Position numbers and translations under genes: made by a program. The notes beneath the pieces are model-generated. The model saw only the letters and a list, made by a program, of their open reading frames with translations, was not told where the DNA came from and ran no database searches. A DNA stretch of 64,000 nt from Cellulomonas sp. URHE0023 (GTDB lineage Bacteria; Actinomycetota; Actinomycetes; Actinomycetales; Cellulomonadaceae). Of this stretch, positions 43,157 through 53,135 are shown piece by piece (the first letter of the stretch is position 1; each line of letters starts with the position of its first letter). The stretch is taken from positions 620,001 to 684,000 of the forward strand of contig NZ_JIAN01000005.1 in NCBI RefSeq assembly GCF_000688475.1. Direction: 5' to 3'.

Positions 43157-43710
43157 ACGTGGCAGGTCTGCTGCTCACCCCCGGCGCCAGCGCGGGCCGC
43201 GACAGCCCGCCGCTCGTCGCCGTGGAGACCGCCGTGGAGCCGCTGCCCGTCCTGCGGGTCGAGTTCCCCAACCGGGCCGCGGGCAGCCGCGCACCCGAGC
43301 GCCCCCCGGTGGCGATCGCGCACGTGCGGTCGACGGCCGACGCGATGGCCCTGACGCTGGGCGTCGAGCCTGACGCGATCGTGCTCGGCGGGCGGTCGTT
43401 CGGCGGGCGGATGTGCTCGATGGCCGTCGCGGAAGGGCAGCCGGCGGCAGGCCTCGTGCTCCTGTCCTACCCGCTGCACCCCCCGGGGCGCCCGGACCGG
43501 TTGCGCATCGAGCACCTGACCTCGATCCAGGTCCCGGTGCTCGCGGTCTCCGGCGAGCGCGACCCGTTCGGCACGCCCGCCGAGCTCCGGACGCACCTGG
43601 CTGCCATCCCTGGTCCGGTCACCACAGTGTTCGTCGCCGGCACGCACACGCCGTCGAACAACGGCGCGGTCGCGCAGGTGGTCCGCGACTGGCTCGCGAC
43701 GATCGGCTGA
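43153..43710 (+). CDS. Alpha/beta hydrolase of the KANL3/Tex30 type
   Basis: 185 residues, GTG 43153. A short alpha/beta-hydrolase fold: GLLLTPGASAGRDSP at the start, the nucleophile elbow GGRSFGGRMCS near residue 80, the acid in SGERDPFG near 138, and a His in VAGTHTP near 163. These small, lid-less members resemble the KANL3/Tex30 group in bacteria, with no defined substrate. It overlaps the HAD gene, so the pair is translationally coupled. Confidence 0.82.
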   Translation: MNVAGLLLTPGASAGRDSPPLVAVETAVEPLPVLRVEFPNRAAGSRAPERPPVAIAHVRSTADAMALTLGVEPDAIVLGGRSFGGRMCSMAVAEGQPAAGLVLLSYPLHPPGRPDRLRIEHLTSIQVPVLAVSGERDPFGTPAELRTHLAAIPGPVTTVFVAGTHTPSNNGAVAQVVRDWLATIG

Positions 43711-43805
43711 CAGGCGGTCACCGTGCAGGCGAGCCACCCGGGCCCGACCGAGACGTCGGTGCAGGCGCGCTCAGCCCGGCGCCCTGACGTGTCGATAGGT
43801 GCGAC

Positions 43806-45017
43806 ATGACGGGTCCGGTCGATGTCCTCTACCGCTACCGGCAGCCGTCGACGGCGGACGAGGGGCGGCTCGCGCTGTCGACGACCGAGTCGACGACGTT
43901 CCTCGACGCGCACGTCGAGCGAGCGGACGTGGTCTCTGCCGGCCTGATCGTGCTCGGCGACCTGCCCGGCACCCGGTTCTACACGCCACCGAACGCGGCG
44001 CTCCGGCAGGCGTGGGCGGATCCAATCGTCACGACCGAGGCGCACGCGCTCCGGTTCGAGAGCCTCTCGGCCTGCAGCGGTGTCGCCGCCCGGCTCGATG
44101 TCCTGCCGGGCGGTCTGGACGTGGCGGACGCACGGCACGGCACCACGAACGTGGACATCAACGCACCGCTGCGGCGTCTGCTCAGTCAGGTGCGGGCGTC
44201 GGACCCGATGCACCTGACCGTGGCTGAGGACGGGCTCGGCGTCACGACGCTCGACGGCGAGGTGCACGAGCGCAAGGTCGCGCTGCCGGAGCGTTGGGTC
44301 CGCTCGCTCGCCGAGCTGCAGGTCCTGCTCGCCGACCTGACGCAGGTCGCCGACCTCGACGCCACCGCGATGCGCCAGTTCCTCCGGTCGCTGCCGCGGA
44401 GCACGCCTCCCGTGTCCTCGTTCTGGCTCCAGCCCCTGCACGCGGGCGGACTGCGCCTCGGCGCGAGCCGAACGCCGGGCTCGATCTCCGTCGGCGGACC
44501 CGAGCGGTTGAGGGTGCTCGACGGCGCGATGCGGTTCGCGACACGGCTGCGGGTCTACGGGGACCTCGACAGCGCCGAGCCGTCGACGAGCTGCTGGGTC
44601 GTGGACCTCCCGCACGCGCGCCTGTCGTTGTCGCTCAGCCCGCAGTCGACCCGCGGGTTCTCCGGCGAGGGCGCGCTGCTCGACCAGCTCGTCGACGCCG
44701 ATCCCCAGGCGCTGGAGGCGGCGCACGGGCGGCTCGGCTACGACGTCGTCGACGGCCGCTACTTCGCCCGCGAGCTCCCGTTCGGTCGGGACCTGCTGCG
44801 CGACCACCCGCGCTGGACCAAGGCCCAGCGGCTCGTGCTCGACGGCGCCGTGAGCGCCGACGGAGCCGATCACCTGGTTCGCAGCGGCGGGACCCAGCAC
44901 CTCGTCCGTCGCGACGCTGCAGGGAACGAACGCTGCACGTGCGCCTGGTACGCCAAGCACGGCACCGGCCGTGGACCGTGCGCGCACGTGCTGGCCGTAC
45001 GGCTGGCCGCACGATGA
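43806..45017 (+). CDS. SWIM zinc-finger protein
   Basis: 403 residues, ATG 43806. The C-terminal SWIM motif CxCxnCxH is clear: CTCAWYAKHGTGRGPCAHVLAV, within the last 35 residues. The preceding 360 residues are predominantly alpha/beta with no recognised domain. SWIM fingers bind DNA or protein; in bacteria they occur in SWI/SNF ATPases and in stand-alone proteins next to very large helical-repeat proteins. The stop overlaps the start of such a partner (ATGA), so the two are made together. Confidence 0.85.
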   Translation: MTGPVDVLYRYRQPSTADEGRLALSTTESTTFLDAHVERADVVSAGLIVLGDLPGTRFYTPPNAALRQAWADPIVTTEAHALRFESLSACSGVAARLDVLPGGLDVADARHGTTNVDINAPLRRLLSQVRASDPMHLTVAEDGLGVTTLDGEVHERKVALPERWVRSLAELQVLLADLTQVADLDATAMRQFLRSLPRSTPPVSSFWLQPLHAGGLRLGASRTPGSISVGGPERLRVLDGAMRFATRLRVYGDLDSAEPSTSCWVVDLPHARLSLSLSPQSTRGFSGEGALLDQLVDADPQALEAAHGRLGYDVVDGRYFARELPFGRDLLRDHPRWTKAQRLVLDGAVSADGADHLVRSGGTQHLVRRDAAGNERCTCAWYAKHGTGRGPCAHVLAVRLAAR

Positions 45018-47599
45018 TCCGCGGCCTGCGGTGGAAGCGCGACGCTCACCCCGCCCCCGTGGGCGCGCGCGTGCTCGGGGCGGTCCGGACCGGCGATCTC
45101 GACGCGGTCGTCGCTCTGGTCACCGCTGAGGCTGACCGGCCTGCGGTACGCAACGCCCTCCTCGGCGACCTACCCACCGACGCGCCGGGACATGCTGCGC
45201 GCGACCTCGCCCTGTTCGCGATCGGGGAGGCAGGGGGCTGGAGCGTCTGGAGCGTGCTCAACCTCCCCGACGGGGCTTCACGCGGGGTCGACGCGGTGGT
45301 CGCGGTCGGTCACGTCCGCGGCAGCGCCTGGTCGACGGCCACGGTGGCCTCGTGGCTCAGCGCCTGGCCGAACGCGCAGCACTGGAGGATCGCGCACTCC
45401 TGGGTGCGTTCAGGGCTGGTGCCCGAGCCGACGGTGGACGAGTACGCCGTCTGGGCCTTGTACCCGCCCGTGAACGAGACGCTCGAGTCGCTCGTGCAGG
45501 CCGACCCAGACCTGGGACGAGTTCTCCGGCGCGTCTTCACGTCGACGGGCGCCGGCATCGCGTTCAGTCAGCACCCGTCGTCCGTCACCGCCTTCGTCGG
45601 CGCTCTCGGGGGTCGTACGGGGCCGGCCCGCGAGGAGCTGCTGGAGGGCGCCCTCGCCGCACTCGACACGCCCCTGACCGTCACCGACCTGCGCGGCTGG
45701 AGCCGGGTCGTCGACCACCTCGCACCGACGCCCACCGAGGTTGCCGAGCGCTCGGACACGTTCGTCGCGATGCTGGGCGCACCCTCGGCTGTTCGGGTGG
45801 GGGTCGCGCAGCGCGCTCTTGCCACGCAGGTCAAGCACGGCGCAGGGAGCGTGGACGGGTCCGCTCTGGTGTCCGTCAGCCGAGGAGTGCTCGCGCGTCC
45901 TGAGCGGGGCCTGGTCAAGGCGCAGCTTCGGCTGCTCGGTGAGGCCCACAAGCGTGCCCTCGTCCCGGTCAAGGATCTCGCGGTGTGCCTCGAGGAGAGC
46001 ATCGACCCCGATCGCCCCGACCTCGCGGCGATGGCGACGGAACTTCTGAAGGTGATCAGCCCGACCCGCGTCGCGACGCCCCGGACGCCGGTGCGAGGGC
46101 CGAGCCAGCCCGCGCCGGCACCCGTCGACCTGCCCGAACCCGGCACGCTGGAGCTGGTCCACGACGCCGACGAGCTCGTCGACCTCCTGGCGCACGTGCT
46201 GGCTCGTCCCGGTGACCCCGCCGACCTCGAACGCGTCTACGACGGCATGGTCCGGTTCCCGTCGTCGGACTCCCGCGCCGCACGCACCCTGCTCCGCGCG
46301 GCGGGCGCCTGGGTCCCCTCGTTCGAGTCCTCGGCCTTCTCGCAGCGCAGGACCATGTCGGACGCCGTCGGCGGACTCGTTCTCGCCTGGCTCGGTGAGC
46401 CGGTTCCGGCGGCCGTCGTCGGCGTGACCCGGTGCGGCTACCTCCACGACATGCACACGCCGGCGCCGCCCGGTGCGACGGTGCGCAACCAGAGCTCTTC
46501 GGAGCGGACAGCGGTCGAGGGCGTGCGTCGCGTCACGCACTCGCGCTACTGGGAGGTGGACGTCCCGTCCTGGATCCCGAGCGTGCTGACCTTCCGCCGC
46601 ACCGTGGAGCTGCGCGACCTCGTCGGCACTGGATCCCCTCTGCTCAGCACCCCCACCCGGTCGGACGGATCCCTCGACGGCGAGACCCTTGTACGCAGGC
46701 TCGCGACGGTCCCACGACGCCCGCACGACCTCGGCACGGCCTTGTTGCGTCTCGACCCTGCGGATCGGCACCTGCTCGGACCTGCCGTCTCGGCGGAGCT
46801 GGCGCAGCTCGGCGACCGAGACCGCTGGGTGCCCTCGACGCACCCGATGCCGCCGAAGCACTTCCGGCTGACGTCCCCGGGACTGTTCTGGGACGCGGCG
46901 AACGCGCCGGTCGGCTCACCTGACGACCCAGTCGCGGGCTGGCTCGACACCTCGACGATCGTCGACGGCTGGGACGACCACCTCGACGTCGTCGACTGGC
47001 ACGACACCCGCTGGGCGCTCGGCCCGGCGCACTGGACGAGCGTGCTGGTGCACGACCCCGACCTGCTCGCCGCGCACCTGGTCCCGCTGCTCCTGTACTC
47101 CGCGGAGAAGTCGCGTGCCGACTTCGGCAGGGTCGCGCAGGCGCTCGGCTCCTCGCGCGTGCCTCTGGGCGGTCCAGCGGCCAGCGCGCTGGTTCGGCTC
47201 GCCGGGTTCAAGGACGTCACGGTCCGCACCGTGACGGCAGAGGCGCTCGCCGACGCGGCACTGCGCGGGACGCTCGACGGTGAGCTGCTCGGAGGCGAGC
47301 TGACCCGGCTCGTCGTACCCGGCGGCGACAGCGCACCGAAGCTCAACCGGGTCGCTGCCACGCTTGCCGACTGTGCCCGCATCCACGAGCACGCCGAGGT
47401 CCTGGTGCTCGACGCGGTCGTGGCCATGCTCCCGGTGCTGCGGACCCTTCGCGGAGGCGCCGAGCTCCTCGAGCCGGCCGCGCAGATCGCCGAGCGCCGC
47501 GGCGTCCGCGTGGACCTGCCGCCGGACCTCGGTGACCTGGCCCGCGGACGCTCGACGACGCGCGTCGCCGCGGCCGTACGGCGGCTCGGGGCGGTCTAG
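45014..47599 (+). CDS. Large helical-repeat-like protein paired with the SWIM protein (possibly DUF6493-like)
   Basis: 861 residues, ATG 45014, overlapping the SWIM gene by 4 bp. No signal peptide or transmembrane helix. The sequence is Leu/Ala/Val-rich with many short amphipathic helices, suggesting an alpha-solenoid in the first 350 residues, a Pro-rich break near 360, and a second folded half with many Trp-Asp motifs (GWDDHLDVVDWHDTRWALG). It resembles the DUF6493-type proteins that accompany SWIM proteins, but I cannot confirm the family. No catalytic motif is seen. Confidence 0.75.
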   Translation: MIRGLRWKRDAHPAPVGARVLGAVRTGDLDAVVALVTAEADRPAVRNALLGDLPTDAPGHAARDLALFAIGEAGGWSVWSVLNLPDGASRGVDAVVAVGHVRGSAWSTATVASWLSAWPNAQHWRIAHSWVRSGLVPEPTVDEYAVWALYPPVNETLESLVQADPDLGRVLRRVFTSTGAGIAFSQHPSSVTAFVGALGGRTGPAREELLEGALAALDTPLTVTDLRGWSRVVDHLAPTPTEVAERSDTFVAMLGAPSAVRVGVAQRALATQVKHGAGSVDGSALVSVSRGVLARPERGLVKAQLRLLGEAHKRALVPVKDLAVCLEESIDPDRPDLAAMATELLKVISPTRVATPRTPVRGPSQPAPAPVDLPEPGTLELVHDADELVDLLAHVLARPGDPADLERVYDGMVRFPSSDSRAARTLLRAAGAWVPSFESSAFSQRRTMSDAVGGLVLAWLGEPVPAAVVGVTRCGYLHDMHTPAPPGATVRNQSSSERTAVEGVRRVTHSRYWEVDVPSWIPSVLTFRRTVELRDLVGTGSPLLSTPTRSDGSLDGETLVRRLATVPRRPHDLGTALLRLDPADRHLLGPAVSAELAQLGDRDRWVPSTHPMPPKHFRLTSPGLFWDAANAPVGSPDDPVAGWLDTSTIVDGWDDHLDVVDWHDTRWALGPAHWTSVLVHDPDLLAAHLVPLLLYSAEKSRADFGRVAQALGSSRVPLGGPAASALVRLAGFKDVTVRTVTAEALADAALRGTLDGELLGGELTRLVVPGGDSAPKLNRVAATLADCARIHEHAEVLVLDAVVAMLPVLRTLRGGAELLEPAAQIAERRGVRVDLPPDLGDLARGRSTTRVAAAVRRLGAV

Positions 47600-47664
47600 C
47601 GTCGGGATACCGTCTGTACGTCTGCCGGCGTCGGTGGAGGACGACGACACCCGCGGAGGCAGCC

Positions 47665-48807
47665 ATGCCCGAGTTCACGCTCGACTCGTTGCGACGCTGG
47701 CCGGACGTCGAGGGCCCCGACCTGGTCGCCGTCGACGCGACGGACCGCCTCGTCCTCGACACGGCAGCGTCCGCGCTGGCCGCAGCAGCGCCGGGTGAGG
47801 TCGTCACCGTCGGGGACCGCTACGGAGCGCTCACGCTCGGCGCCGTCGGCCTGCACGGCAGCCGGGCTGTCCGCAGCCACCAGGACCTGCGCTCGGCCGA
47901 GCTGGCACTGGCGGCGAACGCGCAACGCTGCGGGCTCGACGGCACGTACACCTCCGGACCGCTCGACGCGGCGACGCTCAAGGGGGCCCGGGTCGTGCTC
48001 CTGCAGCTCCCGAGGTCGCTCGACGCCCTCGACGAGATCGCGGCGCACGTGGCGGCTCATGCCCACCCCGAGGTTCACGTGGTCGCAGGGGGCCGGATCA
48101 AGCACATGACCCTGGCCATGAACGACGTGCTGGCGCGGTGGTTCACCGTGGTCGAACCACAGCTGGCCCGGCAGAAGTCCCGTGTGCTGCTGGCGTCGCG
48201 GCCCGTCGCAGGGGCGGACCGGCCCACCGTGACCTGGCCGGCGCACGACGACGTCCTGCTGCCGGACGGCACGCCGTTGACCGTTTGCGCGCACGGTGCC
48301 GCGTTCGCCGGGACCCGCATCGACGTGGGGACCCGGGTCCTTCTCGGCGCACTTGACGGCGCAGCGCCCGGAGCGGCGACCGCGGTCGACCTCGGCTGCG
48401 GCACGGGGGTCGTCGCGACGGTTCTCGCGGCGCGCCGGCCCGACCTCCGGGTGATCGCGACGGACGGCTCCGCGGCAGCCGTCGCGTCGGCGGCGGCGAC
48501 GGCCGCGGCGAACGGCGTCTCGGCACGGGTCACCACCCTGCAGGACGACGCCGCCGCCTCCGTCCCGGATGCGAGCGTGGACCTCGTGGTGCTCAACCCT
48601 CCGTTCCATGTGGGCGCAGGCGTGCACACCGGCGTCGCCCACAAGCTGTTCGACGCGGCGGCGCGCATCCTGCGGCCCGGCGGCGAGCTGTGGACGGTGT
48701 GGAACTCGCACCTGCAGTACCGGCCCGCGCTCGAGCGGTCCGTCGGGCCCACCCGCCAGGTGCTGCGGGACCCGAAGTTCACCGTCACGGCGTCGACCCG
48801 CTCCTAG
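47665..48807 (+). CDS. RlmG/RsmC-type class I SAM methyltransferase
   Basis: 380 residues, ATG 47665. Two tandem Rossmann-like halves as in RlmG and RsmC: a degenerate N-terminal half (about 1-190) and an active C-terminal half with motif I VDLGCGTGVVA near residue 240 and the NPPFH catalytic motif near 311, characteristic of guanine-N2 methylation of rRNA. The target is probably 23S G1835 or 16S G1207; RlmG is favoured by length and by the HMTLAMNDVLARWF segment. Confidence 0.88.
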   Translation: MPEFTLDSLRRWPDVEGPDLVAVDATDRLVLDTAASALAAAAPGEVVTVGDRYGALTLGAVGLHGSRAVRSHQDLRSAELALAANAQRCGLDGTYTSGPLDAATLKGARVVLLQLPRSLDALDEIAAHVAAHAHPEVHVVAGGRIKHMTLAMNDVLARWFTVVEPQLARQKSRVLLASRPVAGADRPTVTWPAHDDVLLPDGTPLTVCAHGAAFAGTRIDVGTRVLLGALDGAAPGAATAVDLGCGTGVVATVLAARRPDLRVIATDGSAAAVASAAATAAANGVSARVTTLQDDAAASVPDASVDLVVLNPPFHVGAGVHTGVAHKLFDAAARILRPGGELWTVWNSHLQYRPALERSVGPTRQVLRDPKFTVTASTRS

Positions 48808-48884
48808 CGCGCTCCGGGCAGGGACGACCACGCGTCCGCAAGTGGACGTTGTGGGATCCGCGCGTACCGCGCAGCATCGATGAC

Positions 48885-49940
48885 ATGGACCTCGGCCAGC
48901 TGCGTGCAGCGTTCTCTCCTGTGCCCGGCTACCTCGACGCGGCAACGTGCGGGCTGCCCGCGCGAGCGACGGTGGCGGCGATGCGCGAGGGGCTCGAGAC
49001 GTGGCAGGCGGGAAAGGCCGACCTCGCGGTCTACGACGCGGCGGTCGCGGCGAGCCGGGCGGCGTACGGCCGGATCGTCGGCGTCGGACCCGAGTCGGTC
49101 GCCATCGCCGCACAGGCCAGCGCCCTGGTCGGCCTCGTTGCGGCGAGCCTTCCGGACGGCGCTGAGGTCCTGGCCGTCGACGGCGACTTCACGTCCGTCA
49201 CCTACCCGTTCGAGGCGCAGGCGGACCGCGGCGTCACGGTGCGCTACGTCCCGCTCGACCGGCTCGCCGACGAGGTGCGGCCGACGACCGACGTGGTGGC
49301 GTACTCGCTCGTGCAGTCGCGAGACGGGCAGGTCGCCTCGTCGGCCGTCCAGGCGGCCGCCGCGGCTCACGGAGCCCGAACGGTCTGCGACGTCACCCAG
49401 GCGGCCGGATGGCTCCCGGTCGACGCCGGCGGCTTCGACGTCACCGTGTGCGCGGCCTACAAGTGGCTGTCGGCACCGCGCGGCACCGCCTTCCTGACCG
49501 TCCGACCCGGCATCGACCTCCGCCCGGTGGGGGCCGGGTGGTACGCAGGTGCTGACGTCTGGAGCAGCGTCTACGGGCCCGCGATGCGGCTCGCCGACGA
49601 CGCGCGGCGCTTCGACGTGTCGCCCGCGTGGCTGTGCTGGGTCGGGGCGGCGCCGGTCCTGGAGGCGTTCGCGGTGGCGGACCTCGACACGGTGCGCGCG
49701 TACGACGTCGGGCTGGCCAACGCGTTCCGTGCGGGCATCGGCTGGGAGCCCTCGAACAGCGCCGTCGTCCGGCTCCCGGACGACTCCGCCGGAACGCTGC
49801 GCACCCGACTCACCGAGCACGGCTGCCGCGTCGCCGGCCGCGGCGGCGGTGTGCGGATCGCGTTCCACCTCTGGAACGACGCGGACGACGTCGACCGCGC
49901 GGTCGGGGCCGTTCCTGAGGCGAACCTGAGGGTTCCCTGA
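48885..49940 (+). CDS. Class V PLP-dependent aminotransferase / cysteine-desulfurase-like
   Basis: 351 residues from ATG 48885. A class V fold with YLDAATCGLPARATV at the N-terminus (replacing the usual LDNAA), SLVQSRDGQVA, DVTQAAGWLPVDAGGFDVTV and the PLP lysine Lys193 in AAYKWLSAPRGTAF. There is no desulfurase Cys loop, so transamination, kynureninase-like or isopenicillin-epimerase-like chemistry is more likely. The ribosome binding site is weak, so a leaderless start is possible. The specific reaction is unknown. Confidence 0.85.
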   Translation: MDLGQLRAAFSPVPGYLDAATCGLPARATVAAMREGLETWQAGKADLAVYDAAVAASRAAYGRIVGVGPESVAIAAQASALVGLVAASLPDGAEVLAVDGDFTSVTYPFEAQADRGVTVRYVPLDRLADEVRPTTDVVAYSLVQSRDGQVASSAVQAAAAAHGARTVCDVTQAAGWLPVDAGGFDVTVCAAYKWLSAPRGTAFLTVRPGIDLRPVGAGWYAGADVWSSVYGPAMRLADDARRFDVSPAWLCWVGAAPVLEAFAVADLDTVRAYDVGLANAFRAGIGWEPSNSAVVRLPDDSAGTLRTRLTEHGCRVAGRGGGVRIAFHLWNDADDVDRAVGAVPEANLRVP

Positions 49941-50094
49941 GGGTCGATTCGGGGGTATCCCCTATATCCCTGGTCGAGGAACTGCCGGAATCCTAGGATC
50001 CGAACAGCACCGACCGACGCGCCGGGCCCAGGTATCACCGGTCCCGCTTGCTGCACCTCATAGTCGTCGCCGACTCCCCACCAGAGGATTTCCC

Positions 50095-52203
50095 ATGGCC
50101 CACGTCTCCCGGTGGATCACCCACCGATACGTCAAGTTCCTGATCATCGCGTTCTGGCTCGTCGTCGTCGCCCTGCTAGGCCCTCTGGCGGGCAAGCTGA
50201 CCGACGCGCAGAGCAACGACGCCAAGTCCTGGTTGCCGCAGAGTGCGGAGTCCACCGAGGTCCTGGACGTCGCGACCGGCTTCGTCTCCTCCAACACGAT
50301 CCCCGCGGTCATCGTCTACGAACGTGACGGCGGGCTCACGGAGGCCGACCTGGCAGTCGTCGCCGCCGACGCCGAGGAGTTCGGCACGCTCGCGACCCTG
50401 GACGGTGAGGTCGTCGGACCTGTCCCGTCGGAGGATGGCGAGGCCGCCCAGATCATCGTCCCGCTCGACCTCGGGAGCGACGGCTGGAACCTCGCGGCCG
50501 ACGCCGTCACGGACCTTCGCGCCACCGCGGAGGACGGCGCGAACGGGATGAACGTGTACATCACCGGGCCCGCGGGCCAGGCTGCTGACTCCTCGGCGGC
50601 GTTCGAGGGGCTGGACAGCACGCTGCTCTTCTCGGCCGCCGGCGTCGTCATCATCATCCTTCTGCTCACCTACCGCAGCCCGATCCTGTGGCTCCTGCCC
50701 CTCATCTCCGCGGGCGTCGCGCTTACCGTCTCGCAGGCCGTCATCTACCTGCTCGCCGAGAACGCGGGCCTCACCGTGAACGCGCAGAGCGCCGGCATCC
50801 TCACCGTCCTGGTGTTCGGCGCCGGCACGGACTACGCGTTGCTGCTCACGGCCCGGTATCGAGAAGAGCTCCGCAAGCACGGAGACCGGCACGAGGCGAT
50901 GGGCCTGGCGCTGCACCGTGCGAGCCCCGCGATCATCGCGAGCGGCGCAACCGTCGCGATCTCCATGCTCGTGCTGCTCCTCGCGTCGATCGCGTCCACC
51001 GCGGGCCTGGGCCCGGTCGCCGCCATCGGCATCGTCGTCGCCGTCATCGTGATGCTGACGCTGCTGCCCGCGCTGCTGGTCACGTGCGGTCGCTGGGTGT
51101 TCTGGCCGCGTGCGCCGAAGCTCGGTGACGCGGAGCCGTCGGAGCACGGCTTCTGGTCGCGGATCGGGACCCGCATCGAACGCCGGCCGCGTCGTACCTG
51201 GGTCGTCACGTCCCTCGTCCTGGTCCTCGCGGGCTTCGGCGTCGTCGCGCTCAACGCGAACGGCCTGAGCAACGAGGGGCAGTACACCTCGGAGCAGCCG
51301 TCCATCGCAGGCGAGAAGGTCCTGGCGGCGCACTTCGCCGGCGGTGCCGGGTCGCCGGTCGTGGTCATCGCGAACACCGATCAGGCGGACGACGTCGTGG
51401 CCGTCTTCGCGGGCGTCGACGGCATCGAGCCGAGCAGCGTCCAGGCGCTGGGCGACAAGGACGGTGTCACCTACATCGAGGGCACGTTGACGTCGGCTCC
51501 CGACAGCGACGAGGCCTACGACACGGTCGACCGGGTCCGCGACGCGGTGCACCCCGTGGACGGTGCGGACGCCATCGTCGGCGGCACCAGCGCGATCACG
51601 CTCGACGTGGAGCGCGCCGCCGTGGCGGACAACAAGCTGGTCATGCCGCTCATCCTGCTCGTGGTGTTCGTCGTGCTGATGATCCTGCTGCGGGCGGTCC
51701 TCGGGCCGCTGGTGCTCATCGGCACGGTCGTCCTGTCGTTCGCGGCGGCCATCGGGATCAGCGCGCTGTTCTTCAAGTACGTGTTCGGCTACGAGGGAGC
51801 GGACACAGCCTTCCCGCTGTTCGTCTTCGTCTTCCTGGTCGCCCTGGGCATCGACTACAACATCTTCCTGATGACGAGAGTCCGGGAAGAGACGATCCGG
51901 ATCGGCCATCACCGTGGTTCCCTCGTCGCGCTCGCCGCGACCGGTGGGGTCATCACGTCGGCCGGACTGGTGCTCGCCGGAACGTTCGCGGTGCTCGGCA
52001 CGCTGCCGCTCGTCGCGTTCGCCGAGATCGGGTTCGCCGTGGCACTCGGCGTCCTGCTCGACACCCTGGTCGTCCGGTCCGTGCTGGTCACGGCGCTCAA
52101 CCTCGACATCGGCAAGAAGATGTGGTGGCCCAGCGCCTTGGCACGCAAGCCCGACCCGACCCCCGCAGCCGTCACCGAGGAGGCGCCGGTCCCGGTCGCC
52201 TGA
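50095..52203 (+). CDS. MMPL-family RND transporter
   Basis: 702 residues, ATG 50095 with CCAGAGGA upstream. The MmpL layout is a first helix (about 15-36), an extracytoplasmic loop, then helices 2-6 with the family motif FGAGTDYALLLTARYREEL near residue 245. The second half repeats this, with FLVALGIDYNIFLMTRVREE near 585. These Asp-Tyr pairs carry the proton relay. MmpL proteins export lipids, siderophores or antibiotics. A perfect hairpin follows the stop. The cargo is unknown. Confidence 0.92.
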   Translation: MAHVSRWITHRYVKFLIIAFWLVVVALLGPLAGKLTDAQSNDAKSWLPQSAESTEVLDVATGFVSSNTIPAVIVYERDGGLTEADLAVVAADAEEFGTLATLDGEVVGPVPSEDGEAAQIIVPLDLGSDGWNLAADAVTDLRATAEDGANGMNVYITGPAGQAADSSAAFEGLDSTLLFSAAGVVIIILLLTYRSPILWLLPLISAGVALTVSQAVIYLLAENAGLTVNAQSAGILTVLVFGAGTDYALLLTARYREELRKHGDRHEAMGLALHRASPAIIASGATVAISMLVLLLASIASTAGLGPVAAIGIVVAVIVMLTLLPALLVTCGRWVFWPRAPKLGDAEPSEHGFWSRIGTRIERRPRRTWVVTSLVLVLAGFGVVALNANGLSNEGQYTSEQPSIAGEKVLAAHFAGGAGSPVVVIANTDQADDVVAVFAGVDGIEPSSVQALGDKDGVTYIEGTLTSAPDSDEAYDTVDRVRDAVHPVDGADAIVGGTSAITLDVERAAVADNKLVMPLILLVVFVVLMILLRAVLGPLVLIGTVVLSFAAAIGISALFFKYVFGYEGADTAFPLFVFVFLVALGIDYNIFLMTRVREETIRIGHHRGSLVALAATGGVITSAGLVLAGTFAVLGTLPLVAFAEIGFAVALGVLLDTLVVRSVLVTALNLDIGKKMWWPSALARKPDPTPAAVTEEAPVPVA

Positions 52204-52211
52204 TCCCGTGA

Positions 52212-52255
52212 CGCCGGCGCGGTCCGCATCGGAGGGGATGCGGACCGCGCCGGCG
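52212..52255. terminator. Perfect 19-bp terminator hairpin
   Basis: CGCCGGCGCGGTCCGCATC (52212-52230) pairs perfectly with 52237-52255 around GGAGGG. It starts 9 bp after the MMPL stop and ends 17 bp before the next start, so the aldo/keto reductase gene needs a promoter at or within the hairpin's right arm. Confidence 0.85.
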
Positions 52256-52272
52256 CCCGGTCTGATAGGCAC

Positions 52273-53133
52273 ATGCAGACACGACTTCTCGGGGACATCA
52301 AGGTCAGCCGCATCGGGCTCGGCGGCATGCCGATGTCGATCGAAGGACGGCCCGACCGCGCACGGTCCCTGGCCACCATCCACGCCGCCCTCGACGCGGG
52401 TGTCACGCTCATCGACACGGCCGACGCCTACCACCTGCACGCCGACGAGGTCGGCCACAACGAGACGCTCATCGCCGAGGCGTTGCGCACCTGGGGCGGT
52501 GACTCCTCGGACGTTCTCGTCGCGACGAAGGGCGGCCACCTGCGCCCCGGGGACGGCAGCTGGACCGTCGACGGCTCGCCGCAGCACCTGCGCGAGGCCG
52601 TCCAGGCGTCCGCACGTCGGCTCGGGGTCGACGCGATCGGCCTCTACCAGTTCCACCGCCCCGACCCGCGGGTCCCGTACGCCGACTCGGTCGGCGTGCT
52701 CGCCGAGCTCCTCGACGCGGGCACGATCCGGCTGGCAGGCATCTCGAACGCCGATCCCGAGCAGATCAGGCTTGCTCAGGAGGTGCTCGGCGGACGCCTC
52801 GTGTCCGTCCAGAACCAGTACTCGCCCGCGTTCCGCTCCTCGCAGCCGGAGCTCGACCTCTGCGCCGAGCTGGGCATCGCCTTCCTCCCGTGGAGCCCGT
52901 TGGGCGGCATCGCCCGTGCCGGCGAGCTCGGGTCCCGGTTCGATGCGTTCCAGACGATCGCTGACGCGCACCGCGTGAGCCCGCAGCAGGTCGCCCTCGC
53001 CTGGGAGCTGTCGCAGGCACCCGTCGTGATCCCCATCCCTGGCGCGTCGCGCCCTGAGTCGATCCAGGACTCGGTGCTCGCGGTCGACCTGGTGCTCGGG
53101 CAGGAGGAGCTCGCCGAGCTGAACGGCAGCTGA
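52273..53133 (+). CDS. Aldo/keto reductase
   Basis: 286 residues, ATG 52273. The NADPH-dependent barrel has the N-terminal GDIKVSRIGLGGMPMS, catalytic Asp and Tyr in IDTADAYHLH, Lys in VATKGG, His in YQFHRPDP, and the C-terminal nucleotide-binding IPIPGASRPESIQDS. It belongs to the short AKR groups (AKR12/13-like) that act on aldehydes or keto sugars. It converges, with a 2-bp gap, on the macro-domain gene. Confidence 0.9.
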   Translation: MQTRLLGDIKVSRIGLGGMPMSIEGRPDRARSLATIHAALDAGVTLIDTADAYHLHADEVGHNETLIAEALRTWGGDSSDVLVATKGGHLRPGDGSWTVDGSPQHLREAVQASARRLGVDAIGLYQFHRPDPRVPYADSVGVLAELLDAGTIRLAGISNADPEQIRLAQEVLGGRLVSVQNQYSPAFRSSQPELDLCAELGIAFLPWSPLGGIARAGELGSRFDAFQTIADAHRVSPQQVALAWELSQAPVVIPIPGASRPESIQDSVLAVDLVLGQEELAELNGS

Positions 53134-53135
53134 GG

